Assembly (NCBI RefSeq): GCF_003568665.1
Contig: NZ_QXMH01000002.1
Location: 62,001 to 126,000, forward strand
Length of the DNA: 64,000 nucleotides
Origin: Chitinophaga alhagiae
GTDB taxonomy: Bacteria; Bacteroidota; Bacteroidia; Chitinophagales; Chitinophagaceae
Direction: 5' to 3'
Position numbers and translations under genes: made by a program. This document shows, piece after piece, positions 7,995 to 17,509 of the stretch (positions are counted from its first letter, which is position 1; every line of letters starts with the position of its first letter). The notes below the pieces were generated by a model. The model was not told the origin of the DNA. It made no database searches and saw only the letters and a program-made list of their open reading frames with translations.

Positions 7995-8690
7995 ATGAGT
8001 CTTCCATCTTTTTACGTAAACGTTCCCAGGCACCTGGTAGCAGTAGATTGTATCATATTCGGGTTTGAGGACGGGAAGCTGAAGCTCCTGATCATCAAAA
8101 GGAAAGTAGACCCTATGGAGGGCGCCTGGTCTCTGGTGGGCGGTTTTGTGCAGGAAGGCGAAAGCACCAACAACGCGGCCACGCGCGTATTGCAGCAAAC
8201 CACCGGCATACAGGATATTTACATGGGCCAGTTGCAGTGTTACGGAGACGCGGGCAGGGATACCGGCGCGCGGGTCATTTCCGTGGCCTATTATGCATTG
8301 ATACGTGTCAGCGAGCATGACCGCATGCTGGCCGATAAGTACGGCGCCCACTGGCTGTCTCTGCACCAGATACCGGAGCTGATCTTTGACCATAGCCAGA
8401 TGCTGGCAGACGCCCTGGCGCGGCTGCGAGACAAGGCGCGCTTTCACCCCATCGGGTTTGAGCTGCTGCCGGAAAAGTTCAGCCTGCCGCAACTGAGGAA
8501 CCTGTACGAAGAAATTTACCAGCGCCCGCTTGACAAGCGGAATTTCAGGAAAAAGATACTGGCTATGGACATCCTGGAAAAGCTGGACGAGAAAGACAAA
8601 AGCACGTCCAAAAAAGGAGCGAACCTGTACCGTTTCGACAAAAAGAAATACGCGGCCCTGGCGGATAAGGGTTTTGTGTTTGAGATATAA
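7995..8690 (+). CDS. Nudix-related transcriptional regulator (NrtR/AraR-like)
   Basis: The 231-residue protein has an N-terminal Nudix fold (about 8-150) and a C-terminal winged-helix segment (about 160-231, including LPQLRNLYEEIYQRPLDKRN and FRKKILAMDIL). The Nudix box reads GFVQEGESTNNAATRVLQQTTGI: the first Gly/Glu and the Arg remain, but all three metal-binding glutamates of REUxEExGU are replaced (V, Q, T). Hydrolysis is therefore unlikely. This architecture matches Nudix-related repressors, which in Bacteroidota include AraR-type sugar regulators. The effector and target genes are unknown. It ends just before a strong terminator. Confidence 0.85.
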   Translation: MSLPSFYVNVPRHLVAVDCIIFGFEDGKLKLLIIKRKVDPMEGAWSLVGGFVQEGESTNNAATRVLQQTTGIQDIYMGQLQCYGDAGRDTGARVISVAYYALIRVSEHDRMLADKYGAHWLSLHQIPELIFDHSQMLADALARLRDKARFHPIGFELLPEKFSLPQLRNLYEEIYQRPLDKRNFRKKILAMDILEKLDEKDKSTSKKGANLYRFDKKKYAALADKGFVFEI

Positions 8691-8701
8691 CGTCATCCTG
8701 T

Positions 8702-8734
8702 AAAAAAACAATGGCGCCCAAACGGGCGCCATTG
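8702..8734 (-). terminator. bidirectional-type terminator between the regulator and the sulfatase
   Basis: CAATGGCGCCC (8709-8719) pairs with GGGCGCCATTG (8724-8734) over a 4-nt loop, giving an 11-bp stem. Read on the minus strand it is followed by a T-run (the A-run at 8702-8708), so it chiefly ends the sulfatase transcript. It may also stop the convergent regulator. Confidence 0.8.
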
Positions 8735-8757
8735 CCATTGTATGCCTGCCGGCTTCG

Positions 8758-10305
8758 TTAGGACTTCCGCTTCCAGATATCCACTTCCACGTCATTCCGC
8801 CGGTTGGCGCCATCCGTGCTCCTCCCTTCGGCAATGTATTTTTCCAGCAACGCCGTGAGCCGTTGAACAATTTCCGGATGTGCCGCTTCTTCATTGACCT
8901 TTTCAGCGGCATCTTTTTCCATGTCATACAATTGCACCGCCGGCAATCCGGCCAGCAGCGCGTCTTTGTTCTTCGGCGCGGCCCATCCACCGGAACCTGC
9001 TCCCAGTATCAGTTTCCAGTTTCCTTCCTGTATGGAAAAATTGCCGTCTATGGAATGGAATACAATAGCCTCACGCGGTTGCTTTCCTGCGCTGCCTTTC
9101 AGGTAGCGGAGTATGCTGTAACTGTCTTCCGCAGCATTGTCTGGCAGCGCTGACGCGGTAATGTCGGCACAGGTGGCCATAAAATCCGTGAGAGATATCA
9201 CGTTGTCACTGGCGGTGCCCGCCTTTACCTGCGCCGGCCACCGGGCAATGAACGGCACGCGGTGCCCGCCTTCCCAAATGTCTGCCTTATACCCCCGGAA
9301 CGTATAGCTGGGCTGGTGCCCCAGGGCTTCCACATCAAACTGTTTCAATACGTAGGGCGCAAACCCGTTATCGCTGGTAACAATTACCAGTGTGTTGTCT
9401 GCAATGCCCAATGAGTCAAGGGCCTGCATGACCTGCCCCACCGCCCAGTCTGTTTCCATCATATAGTCGCCGTAATCCGTAACCCCGCTTTTGCCTTTGA
9501 AGGTACTGTCTGGCACAATGGGCGTATGTGGGGAGGGCAGTGCAAAATACAGGAAGAACGGCTGCTCCCCCGATGCCCGGGACGCCATTACCTGTTTGGC
9601 TTTGCCGGTAATAACGGGCAGTACGTTTTCCGCTTCAAAATCAGCGGCGGCGGGCCCTTCGCGTACCCATTTTTTTGACACCGCGGGAATGGCGGTAGCC
9701 TTATCGTTCTCTATGAACACATAAGGCGGCATGTCAAGAGACGCGCTGATGCCAAAAAAATAATCGAACCCGAGGCTGAGCGGGCCATGTTGTATCGGCT
9801 GGCTGTAATCTATTTCCCAGCCTGTTTTTGCCAGCGAGTCAGCCTGGCCTTTCAGCTGCCAGTCCAGCCCCAGGTGCCATTTGCCGATGGCGGCGGTGAA
9901 ATATCCTTTTTCCCTGAGCATGGCGGCCACGGTAAGGCGGTTGCTGTCTATCAGCGGCGGGGAGTAACCATAGAGCACGCCTTTCTGCAGGCGGGTACGC
10001 CAGGCATAGCGGCCGGTAAGCACGCTGTAACGGGAGGGCGTGCAAACGGCGGAGCTGCTGTGGGCGTTGGTGAATTTCATGCCCTGTTCGGCCAGCTTGT
10101 CCATATGGGGGGTAGCTATTTTGCCGTTGGGGTTAAAGCAGTGAACATCACCATATCCCATATCATCAGCCAGGATGAACACGATATTGGGTGTGGCCTG
10201 TGCGGTTTTTCCGCCCGGCGCCTGGCCGCAGGCCGCTATGGAAACGGCGCCCAGCAGCAGGATGCACGGGAGCCAGCCGCCCGGCCCAAAAACAGTTTTT
10301 CGCAT
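8758..10305 (-). CDS. sulfatase (formylglycine-dependent), lipoprotein
   Basis: This alkaline-phosphatase-fold sulfatase has 515 residues. A lipoprotein signal ends at Cys26 (GAVSIAAC). Calcium-binding Asp47/Asp48 sit in FILADDMGYGD, and the maturation motif Cys88-T-P-S-R in SAVCTPSRYSVLTGR is where formylglycine forms. Later motifs include AIGKWHLG, LPSPHTPIVPD and VIVTSDNGFAPY. It is closest in feel to N-acetylgalactosamine-6-sulfatase/arylsulfatase A types. It is the last gene of the sigma-FecR-SusC-SusD locus, so it probably desulfates the glycan those proteins import. An ATG three codons upstream (10314) is an equally possible start. No sulfatase-maturing enzyme lies in the window. Confidence 0.92.
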   Translation of the reverse strand: MRKTVFGPGGWLPCILLLGAVSIAACGQAPGGKTAQATPNIVFILADDMGYGDVHCFNPNGKIATPHMDKLAEQGMKFTNAHSSSAVCTPSRYSVLTGRYAWRTRLQKGVLYGYSPPLIDSNRLTVAAMLREKGYFTAAIGKWHLGLDWQLKGQADSLAKTGWEIDYSQPIQHGPLSLGFDYFFGISASLDMPPYVFIENDKATAIPAVSKKWVREGPAAADFEAENVLPVITGKAKQVMASRASGEQPFFLYFALPSPHTPIVPDSTFKGKSGVTDYGDYMMETDWAVGQVMQALDSLGIADNTLVIVTSDNGFAPYVLKQFDVEALGHQPSYTFRGYKADIWEGGHRVPFIARWPAQVKAGTASDNVISLTDFMATCADITASALPDNAAEDSYSILRYLKGSAGKQPREAIVFHSIDGNFSIQEGNWKLILGAGSGGWAAPKNKDALLAGLPAVQLYDMEKDAAEKVNEEAAHPEIVQRLTALLEKYIAEGRSTDGANRRNDVEVDIWKRKS

Positions 10306-10322
10306 ATCAATCATCGTTTTGT

Positions 10323-11831
10323 TTAAAAGTACCCCGGGTTCTGACTGCCCAGGTTGGCGTTGTTAATAAATTCGGTAGCCGGCAGCGGGTAGAGGTAATA
10401 ATTGTTACCGGTAACCGGGTGCGCAATGGTCTTCTGGTCAGGGAACTGCAACTGCAGGTAATCGAGCTGCGGCTGAATGGCTGCCTTGAGCAGTCCCCGG
10501 CGGTTCAGGTCAAAATACCGTTTGCATTCAAAGCTCAGTTCCACGCGGCGCTCCTGCGCAACGGCGGCCCTGAAAGCGGCCTGATCGGCAACGGTGGCGG
10601 CGGTGAGCGCTGGCAGGCCGGCTTTCAGGCGGCTGGCATTCAGCAGGTTGAAGGCCTCGCCGTCAGGCACAAAACCGTCTTCATTCAAGGCTTCCGCGCG
10701 TACAAGCAATACTTCCGCATAACGTATCAGCGGAAAGTTCCAGGTGCTCATGCCGGCCGGGTCTTTTTCGTTGAAGTATTTGTTAACGTATTGCAGGCTG
10801 CCCGCCGGGCGCGATGCGTCAATGAAATTGGGCAGCCCGTAACCGGCCATGATAACGCTCCTGCGCCGGTCTTCCGCCTGAATGGCCTGTACAATGCCGT
10901 TGCCGGAAGAGGGGCCGCCGCCTTTGCCGTTCAGCAAATTGTCTGTAGGCAGAATAATGGCGCTGCCACTGGGCGTTTCTCTCGGCGCAAAGAACGTACT
11001 GATGCTGCTGGTGGTTTCCCCGGCCACGCCGCCGTACTGCACTTCAAATAATGCGCCTGCGCCGTTTTCCGCGGAGCCGTTAAAATTGGCCGCATAGTTG
11101 TCTGCCACGGCGCCCTTTCCAATTACTTCGGCCGCTTCCCGGGCGGCATCGCCCCATTCTCGCAGCTCCAGGTGTACCATGGCCAGCAAGGCCCTGGCCG
11201 CATAACTGGTAGGCCTGCCCGCTTCCTGGCCGTTGCCGCCGGAATAGGTGGCGGGCAGCAGCTGGGCCGCTTCGCGCAGGTCTGTTTTGATCTGGTCATA
11301 CACTTTCCCGATGTCTGCCCTTGGCAGCTCCGCGTCCTTGCGGTCTTTGACCTCGTCCAGTATCAGCGGCACGCCGCCAAACAGCCTCACCAGGTTGAAA
11401 TAATAAAATGCGCGCAGGAACTTGGCCTGTCCTTCCATGGCATCGCGCACGGTGTTGCTGGAAAAATCGGTAACGTGCTGCAGATTGGCCAGCAGTTTGG
11501 ACGCCCTGGTAACACCGCGGTAGTGCTGTACCCATACGGTTTGCGAGTGGCTGAAGCCTTGTTCCACCACATAAATGTCCGGCTCCAGTTCATTGCGCCA
11601 GGCCCAGCCATCGTCACTGGCCAGGTCTGTGAGGCGCTGCATGGGCCCCTGGTACAATGCCATCAGGGGCGCATACACGCCGTTCAGCACGGTAGTGGCG
11701 CCTGCCTGCGTGGTGAGGAGCTGGTCAAGCGGTATCTGCCCCTGCGGAACGGGCGAAAGTATCTTCTTGCACCCCAGCAGCAGGAACCCGCATAACAGGA
11801 AGATGGTACCGGTATATTTGAAGTATTGCAT
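10323..11831 (-). CDS. SusD/RagB family nutrient-binding outer-membrane lipoprotein
   Basis: The 502-residue SusD homologue has a lipoprotein signal ending at Cys21 (FLLCGFLLLGCKK). TPR-like helices follow (SKLLANLQHV, AKFLRAFYYFNLVRLFGGVPL), the latter being the characteristic SusD FYYFNLVRLFGGVP motif. The C-terminal ERRVELSFECKRYFDLNR and a late RYAEVLLVRAEALNE are also typical. It acts as the lid on the SusC barrel at the cell surface. It sits 24 bp after susC and 17 bp before the sulfatase, in one operon with both. Confidence 0.95.
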   Translation of the reverse strand: MQYFKYTGTIFLLCGFLLLGCKKILSPVPQGQIPLDQLLTTQAGATTVLNGVYAPLMALYQGPMQRLTDLASDDGWAWRNELEPDIYVVEQGFSHSQTVWVQHYRGVTRASKLLANLQHVTDFSSNTVRDAMEGQAKFLRAFYYFNLVRLFGGVPLILDEVKDRKDAELPRADIGKVYDQIKTDLREAAQLLPATYSGGNGQEAGRPTSYAARALLAMVHLELREWGDAAREAAEVIGKGAVADNYAANFNGSAENGAGALFEVQYGGVAGETTSSISTFFAPRETPSGSAIILPTDNLLNGKGGGPSSGNGIVQAIQAEDRRRSVIMAGYGLPNFIDASRPAGSLQYVNKYFNEKDPAGMSTWNFPLIRYAEVLLVRAEALNEDGFVPDGEAFNLLNASRLKAGLPALTAATVADQAAFRAAVAQERRVELSFECKRYFDLNRRGLLKAAIQPQLDYLQLQFPDQKTIAHPVTGNNYYLYPLPATEFINNANLGSQNPGYF

Positions 11832-11855
11832 GCTCGTGTTTTTTAAGTTCGTCAG

Positions 11856-14800
11856 TCAAAATGTGATCTGTGCAGACAGTGTGTATTGCCGCGTCATGGG
11901 GTAAGGCGTGTGATCTATGCCGCCCGTCAGCAGGTTGGCGCCGCTGGAGGCTTCGGGGTCAAGCCCCGAATAACCGGTGAGGGTGGCAAGGTTGGTGCCT
12001 GACAGGGTAACCCTGGCGGCGTTGACGCCCAGCCGTTTTACGGTGGCGGCCGGCAGCTCGTAGGAGAGGCTGACGTTTTTCAGGCGGATAAAGTCCGCAT
12101 CTTCCAGGAAGCGGGTAGACACGCGGGTGGCCAGGTAGGTGGTATTGCCGCCCTGAGAAGGCCTGGGAATGTCTGTACTGGTATTTTCCGGCGTCCAGAA
12201 ATTGGCTACTTCCGCCAGTTGCTGGTTGAACGGAACAGAGCGGGCGTTCAGGTTGCGGATGGAATTATACAGCTTGTTGCCTGTGGCAAAGTTCATGAAT
12301 ACGGACAGGGAGAAGCTGCCGTAGCTGAAGGTATTGTTGAAACCGCCTGATACCTTGGGCTGGGGGATGCCCACAAAGGTCTTATCTCCATCATCAAGAA
12401 TGCCGTTGTTGTTCAGGTCCGCATAGCGGGGATCTCCCGGTACGGCGCCAGACCATTTGGCCGCTTCGGCCTCTTCGCCCGGCTGCCATACGCCCATGTA
12501 CTGCAACATGTAAAAGCTGCCTATTTCCCGGCCCGCCACCGTCATGTTAGACGGCTCGTTGGCCAGCGCAATATTGTCTCCCGGTATCCGCAACGGGTCT
12601 CCGATGGAGTTGGTGCCGATGTTCAATGCCTTGTTCCTGTTGAAAGACATGTTGAGGTCTGCGTTCCACCGGAACCGCCGCTGCACAATGCCCGCATGGA
12701 GGTCCATTTCCACGCCGGAGTTCTTTACCGCGCCCAGGTTCACCGTGGGGTTTTCCGGCACGCCGGCGGTAAAGGGGATGGGCAGCCTGATGAGCAGGTC
12801 TTCAGAGCGTTTGCTGTAATAGTCCGCCGTGAGTGCCAGCCGCCCGTTCAGCAGCACGAGGTCGAAACCCGCGTCAAACTGCCTGGCGGATTCCCATTGC
12901 AGCATGGCGTTGCCGATGTTCTGCGGGGCGTTGCCCACTACAACGGCGTTGCCAAATACATAGGGCGCGGCGCCTGCGCGTGTGATAAAAGCAAAATCCC
13001 CGATGTTCTGGTTGCCTGTGAGGCCGTAGCTGGAGCGGAGCTTCAGTTCGTTGATAACGGTGGAATGTTTCAGGAACTCCTCGCCCGTGAGCCGCCAGGC
13101 CGCGGAAACAGAGGGGAAGATGCCGTATTGCCTCTCTTCGCTGAATTTGGAAGACCCGTCTCGCCGCACGGTGGCGGTCAGCAAATAACGGTCATCAAAA
13201 CCATAGTTGACCCGCAGAAAGGAAGAGGCCAGCCCCGCGCTCACATTGCCGCCACCTGCCGTGAAATTGGTCTGATTGGCCAGCTGGTTGAGCGAGTTAT
13301 CTACCGTGCCGGTACCGGTAACGGTGGAAGAACGTGTGTTGAACTGCTGTGCGGAAACACCGGCCAGCGCTGTCAGTTTGTGTTGGCCGAACAGTTTGTC
13401 GTATTGCAGCGTAAGGTCGGATACCCAGTTCACATCCCGCCGGGAGGCTTCCGTTACGCTCCCGATGGCGCGGGTGAAGATGCCGATCTTGTAATAGGGC
13501 AGGAAGTTGTAGGTGTTGCTGTAAACCAGGTCTGTACCAACGTTGCCCGTCATAACAAGGCCTTTTGCCAGTGTGAGCGAGGCTTTGATGTTGCCCAGCA
13601 GGCGGGTGGTGTTGCGTTCGTTGACCGGCGTCAGCAGGTTGATCAGCGGGTTGCTGTTTTCCCCGAAATATGGATCGGCAGTAGTGGCAATGGCGGTCAG
13701 GTTGCCGGCCTCATCATAGGGCAGCAGGTAACGGTGGCTGGATATCAGCCCGCGGTACGCGCCGCCATGAAAACTGTCATTGTTGACCACATGCTCGCGC
13801 TGGTGCGTGCCGGAAAGGTTGGCCGAAAGCCTGAGCCGGTCCCGGATGGTGAGGTCGTTATTGCCCCGGAAAAAATAGGATTTCAGGTCGGAGTTACGGA
13901 TGATGCCTTCCCGGCCGAGATACCCGGCGGATATGGCAAAGCGGTTGTTCTCGGAGCCGCCGTTCATGCTCAGGTTGTAGTTCTGCCTGAAGGCCGCCCT
14001 GGTACCCAGCTCCTGCCAGTCTGTATTTATTTTCCAGACAGGATCGTTCGGGTTTTCAAAAGCCGCGGTGTTGCGGTTGGAGTTTTTGAAGGCTTGCAGG
14101 AATAGCTGGCGCTGCTGTTCGGAAGACAGCACTTCGTACCGGCGGGCTATCTGTTCCATGCCCGCATCTGTGCTGAAAGTGAATTGCGTTTTGCCCGCCT
14201 TGCCCCGGCGGGTGGTGACGATCAGCACGCCGTTGGCCGCCCTGGCCCCGTAAATAGCGGTGGCGGACGCGTCTTTCAGGATGTCTATGGCCACAATGTC
14301 TTTGGGGTTGATGGTAGAAAGGCCGCCGCTGTAGAGGGGTACGTCATCTACGATGATCAGCGGGTCGTTGCTGCCGGTTACGGAGCCGATGCCCCTGATG
14401 GAAATAGCGAAGCGGCCGTTCAGGTCGCCGCCGGTCTGCCGCACCTGAACACCAGGCGCGCGGCCCTGCAGGGCATCCTGCAAATTGGCCACGGGCCGGC
14501 TTTGCAGTACTTTTTCCCCTACGTTGGCCACTGCCCCGGTAAGGTCTGTTTTTTTCTGCGTGCCGTAGCCCACCACCACTACTTCATTCAGGCCCGATGC
14601 CGCGGGTTGCAGGGCAATGGTCATTTCTTTTCCCGGGTCTGCTTTTGCCTCCAGCCGTTCATAACCCACCCTGCTGAAAACCAGGGTGGCCCCCGGTTCT
14701 ACATCTGCCAGCCGGAACCGCCCGTTCTCATCGGTCACCGTGCCCTGCTGCCTGCCTTTGACCTGTACTGTTACCAGCTGCAGCGGGCTGTTGCTGGCGG

Positions 14801-15224
14801 CGTCTTTTACAACGCCCGTAACCGCCGCGGTCACCTGTTCCGGCGCGGCGGGGGGAGGCGGTATGTTTTTCCGGGACAGGATGATGGTTTTTCCATCTAT
14901 CACAAAAGACAAGGGAAGCGTACGGAATACTTCGGCCAGCGCCTGTTGGAGCGGCTGCCTGTCAAAGAAAGCATCTATCCTGCCAATGTCTTTCGTCATC
15001 TGGTTATTATACAGGCAGGTGTAGCCGGTCTGCTTTTTGACCTCGGCAAAAAAAGCTTCCAGCGTCATTCCCTTTTTGCTCATGCTAATGTATTGTGCAT
15101 TGACGCTTGCAGTTGCCTTCATGCAGAAAACCAGCAGTAAGATATGCAGCTTCATAAACAGAAGAATTTTTGGGAATAGGCGAACTGCCAGGGCATACGT
15201 TTGCCCCGATCCATTTATTTGCAT
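11856..15224 (-). CDS. SusC/RagA family TonB-linked outer-membrane transporter with STN domain
   Basis: This is a roughly 1122-residue SusC. I start at ATG 15224 (MQINGSGQTYAL), followed by a hydrophobic signal. A longer frame to 15302 adds 26 unlikely residues. Order of domains: STN/secretin-TonB short domain (about 45-120), carboxypeptidase-D regulatory-like domain (VTGVVKDAASNSPLQL), TonB-box-like EVVVVGYGTQKKTDLTGAV, plug with DPLIIVDDVPLY and ILKDASATAIYGARAANGV, then a large barrel ending YTLSAQITF. The STN domain is how FecR-type anti-sigma factors sense the transporter, and fecR is the next gene upstream. Substrate is inferred to be a sulfated glycan. Confidence 0.95.
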   Translation of the reverse strand: MQINGSGQTYALAVRLFPKILLFMKLHILLLVFCMKATASVNAQYISMSKKGMTLEAFFAEVKKQTGYTCLYNNQMTKDIGRIDAFFDRQPLQQALAEVFRTLPLSFVIDGKTIILSRKNIPPPPAAPEQVTAAVTGVVKDAASNSPLQLVTVQVKGRQQGTVTDENGRFRLADVEPGATLVFSRVGYERLEAKADPGKEMTIALQPAASGLNEVVVVGYGTQKKTDLTGAVANVGEKVLQSRPVANLQDALQGRAPGVQVRQTGGDLNGRFAISIRGIGSVTGSNDPLIIVDDVPLYSGGLSTINPKDIVAIDILKDASATAIYGARAANGVLIVTTRRGKAGKTQFTFSTDAGMEQIARRYEVLSSEQQRQLFLQAFKNSNRNTAAFENPNDPVWKINTDWQELGTRAAFRQNYNLSMNGGSENNRFAISAGYLGREGIIRNSDLKSYFFRGNNDLTIRDRLRLSANLSGTHQREHVVNNDSFHGGAYRGLISSHRYLLPYDEAGNLTAIATTADPYFGENSNPLINLLTPVNERNTTRLLGNIKASLTLAKGLVMTGNVGTDLVYSNTYNFLPYYKIGIFTRAIGSVTEASRRDVNWVSDLTLQYDKLFGQHKLTALAGVSAQQFNTRSSTVTGTGTVDNSLNQLANQTNFTAGGGNVSAGLASSFLRVNYGFDDRYLLTATVRRDGSSKFSEERQYGIFPSVSAAWRLTGEEFLKHSTVINELKLRSSYGLTGNQNIGDFAFITRAGAAPYVFGNAVVVGNAPQNIGNAMLQWESARQFDAGFDLVLLNGRLALTADYYSKRSEDLLIRLPIPFTAGVPENPTVNLGAVKNSGVEMDLHAGIVQRRFRWNADLNMSFNRNKALNIGTNSIGDPLRIPGDNIALANEPSNMTVAGREIGSFYMLQYMGVWQPGEEAEAAKWSGAVPGDPRYADLNNNGILDDGDKTFVGIPQPKVSGGFNNTFSYGSFSLSVFMNFATGNKLYNSIRNLNARSVPFNQQLAEVANFWTPENTSTDIPRPSQGGNTTYLATRVSTRFLEDADFIRLKNVSLSYELPAATVKRLGVNAARVTLSGTNLATLTGYSGLDPEASSGANLLTGGIDHTPYPMTRQYTLSAQITF

Positions 15225-15398
15225 AAATTTGAATTGTTGGGTGTCTGTCAATAAAATTGTTACCTCAGTTTTACCAGCATTGCCCAATTCAGCCAGGCGC
15301 ACCGCAAATGTTCCTGGCTTTTATTTTGAACAATGTATCAGTTTTTCATACGCTGTTATGTTTTCATACGTTTGCCGTTTTTAGGGTGATCAATCGAT

Positions 15399-16553
15399 TT
15401 ATTGTTTCCGGAATACATGTACGTTGCCGTTTTGTATGCTGAAGCCCGCCGCGCCGGTGAGCGAGAGTTTTTTCAGCACGGTTTCCAGCGCTTCTCCGCG
15501 GCTGATCTCGCCGGTGAACTGGAGTGAAGACACGTCGTTGTCATACACTACCTGCACATCATACCAGCGCGCCAGTTGCTGCATCACCTCCTGTATGCTG
15601 CTGGTCTTGAAAAGGAATACGTTGTTTTTCCAGGCCAGTACCATGGCCGTGTCTGCCTGCACTACCTCAATCTGGCCCTTTCCCCTGCCAACCCTGGCCT
15701 GCTCTCCCTGGCGCAACAGCTTTGCCGCACTGCCCGTTGTTACGCGTACCGCGCCGTTCACCAGGGTGGTGTTGATGCTGCCGGCATCTTCATAGGCCGT
15801 TACATTGAAGCTGGTACCGAGTACCTGTACTTCCATGCCGTTCAACTTCACATAAAACGGGGCGCGGGCGTTGGCCTTTACTTCGAAGAACGCTTCACCC
15901 AGCAGTTCCACGCGCCGCTCGCTGTTTGAAAAAGCCGCCGGGAAAGTCAATGTGCTGGCCGAGTTCAGCCACACTATGGAGCCGTCAGGCAGTACGATCC
16001 TGTACTGGTTCCCTTTCGGAACAACTAAATGATTGAGGGGGATGGTGGCCGCTGCGGCAGGCGCTTTGCCGGCCTTGTATATGAGGGTGCCGGACTGTTG
16101 GATGATGTTTGTGCTGCCCTGGCTGGCCAGGTTGCCGTTGCCGGCGCTGTCAAGCGCTACCTGGCTGCCATCCGCCAGCACCAGCCGCACGCCGCCACTG
16201 CCGGGCTTTGCGGGCGCCTGCGCCATGGGGGGATAGGGTGGCGCCGCTTTGTTGCCCATACCGTTCCGCATAAGCCAGTACCCCGCCCATACCAGGCATA
16301 GCAGGGCGGCCGCGGCCGCCAGGCGGTACCAGTTTTTTCCTTTACGTGGCCGCTCTTCCGCCATGGCCTGCTCCACCGCCTGCAGCATACGGCTTCTGAA
16401 CCCTTCCGCCGTATCAGGCCGCTCCAGCCCTACCTCCTCCGTTTCTTCATTGCCGGCGGCATCGTACCAGGCATGCAGCCATGCCTTTTCTTCGTCAGAA
16501 GCAGTACCCGCCAAATATTTGCGGGCAAGTTCCGCAAGCTGTGCTTTGTTCAT
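15399..16553 (-). CDS. FecR-family anti-sigma factor
   Basis: The 384-residue membrane anti-sigma factor has a cytoplasmic N-terminal part (1-75) and one transmembrane segment (YRLAAAAALLCLVWAGYWLM, about 77-96). The periplasmic FecR domain carries the hallmark VPKGNQYRIVLPDGSIVWLN and RRVELLGEAFFEV. A C-terminal DUF4974-like region (VFLFKTSSIQEVMQQLARW to the end) completes it. It should hold the neighbouring ECF sigma factor until the SusC STN domain signals substrate. It lies 83 bp after the sigma gene and upstream of susC. Confidence 0.95.
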   Translation of the reverse strand: MNKAQLAELARKYLAGTASDEEKAWLHAWYDAAGNEETEEVGLERPDTAEGFRSRMLQAVEQAMAEERPRKGKNWYRLAAAAALLCLVWAGYWLMRNGMGNKAAPPYPPMAQAPAKPGSGGVRLVLADGSQVALDSAGNGNLASQGSTNIIQQSGTLIYKAGKAPAAAATIPLNHLVVPKGNQYRIVLPDGSIVWLNSASTLTFPAAFSNSERRVELLGEAFFEVKANARAPFYVKLNGMEVQVLGTSFNVTAYEDAGSINTTLVNGAVRVTTGSAAKLLRQGEQARVGRGKGQIEVVQADTAMVLAWKNNVFLFKTSSIQEVMQQLARWYDVQVVYDNDVSSLQFTGEISRGEALETVLKKLSLTGAAGFSIQNGNVHVFRKQ

Positions 16554-16636
16554 ACATCTAGCCGTTACATTAGTATATAGAGTGCCTGCCGCAACAATAC
16601 CCCCTAACCGGGCATATTTTTTTCAGGCAATGCGGT

Positions 16637-17227
16637 TTACCGGAGAATGAGGAAAAGGAGCAGGCCAGGGAAGGAACAGAAGAGCCGGGCCAGGTTGAGC
16701 CGGATGTTTTTCAGCGCTCTTGTAAGATGGTTCTCTGCCGTTTTGGGAGATATTTTCAACATGCCCGCCACCTCGGAGAGCGGTTTGTCTTCTATTTTGT
16801 TATATACAAATACCAGCCGGCATTTTTCCGGCAGGTTGTCAGCCAGCTTTTTCACCAGCTCCATCATCATTTTATTGTCCACCGCCTCTTCCAGGCCGGC
16901 TGCCGTGCTGGGGCCTTTATGCAGGTAGCGGTGCCTGGCCTCTTCCTGGCGGTTTTCCCGGGCAAGATGGTGGTATACGGCGTGCCGGGCCATGGTGGCC
17001 AGGTAGCGGGAAGGGTGGTCTATTTCCAGGGCATGTCTTTTTTTCCATAAAACGATGAACACGTCTTGCACTATTTCTTCACAAATGGCGGCTGACGGCA
17101 GGCGCTTATGGCAGACAAAAAACAGTTTGTTCCAGTACCGGTCATACAGTTCCCTGAAGGCAGACACATTATCTTTCCTGATGTGCTCAAATAAAACCTT
17201 GTCTTCCAAAGATGAAAAAACACTCAT
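16637..17227 (-). CDS. ECF RNA polymerase sigma factor
   Basis: This is a 196-residue sigma-70 family factor of the Bacteroidota FecI/RpoE type. Region 2 is visible as FRELYDRYWNKLFFVCHKRL and EEIVQDVFIVLWKKR (about 25-70). Region 4 is LPEKCRLVFVYNKIEDKPLSEVAGML followed by SPKTAENHLTRALKNIR (about 135-180). It ends in a hydrophobic tail (SFPGLLLFLILR), which is common in this family. It heads the FecR-SusC-SusD-sulfatase locus and presumably drives susC transcription. Confidence 0.95.
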   Translation of the reverse strand: MSVFSSLEDKVLFEHIRKDNVSAFRELYDRYWNKLFFVCHKRLPSAAICEEIVQDVFIVLWKKRHALEIDHPSRYLATMARHAVYHHLARENRQEEARHRYLHKGPSTAAGLEEAVDNKMMMELVKKLADNLPEKCRLVFVYNKIEDKPLSEVAGMLKISPKTAENHLTRALKNIRLNLARLFCSFPGLLLFLILR

Positions 17228-17456
17228 GAATTGTCAAAATAGTATTATACCGGAAATTGTTTAACAGGCATCAGCGGCCCGAACAGTGGCAATGGGCCTT
17301 TTTGTTTTGATAACCGCAATCCCTTTATTGGCGGCTGTTGCAGTCATTTTTGTATCAGAATGTTATTGGTTGATGCAATTGCTTTTACTAAAGTAATTAA
17401 AATAATGATTTTCTAATAGCCTTCTTTTTTGTGCCGTTCTTATGTTATTATAACAT

Positions 17457-17491
17457 AAAAAAGGAAGGGCTGACCTTGCGGCCAGCCCTTC
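17457..17491 (-). terminator. terminator after fabH
   Basis: GAAGGGCTG (17464-17472) pairs with CAGCCCTTC (17483-17491), with CC/GG pairing inside. On the minus strand the hairpin is followed by a T-run (A-run at 17457-17462). It closes fabH. Confidence 0.75.
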
Positions 17492-17509
17492 TACTATCAT
17501 CCGGTGTTG

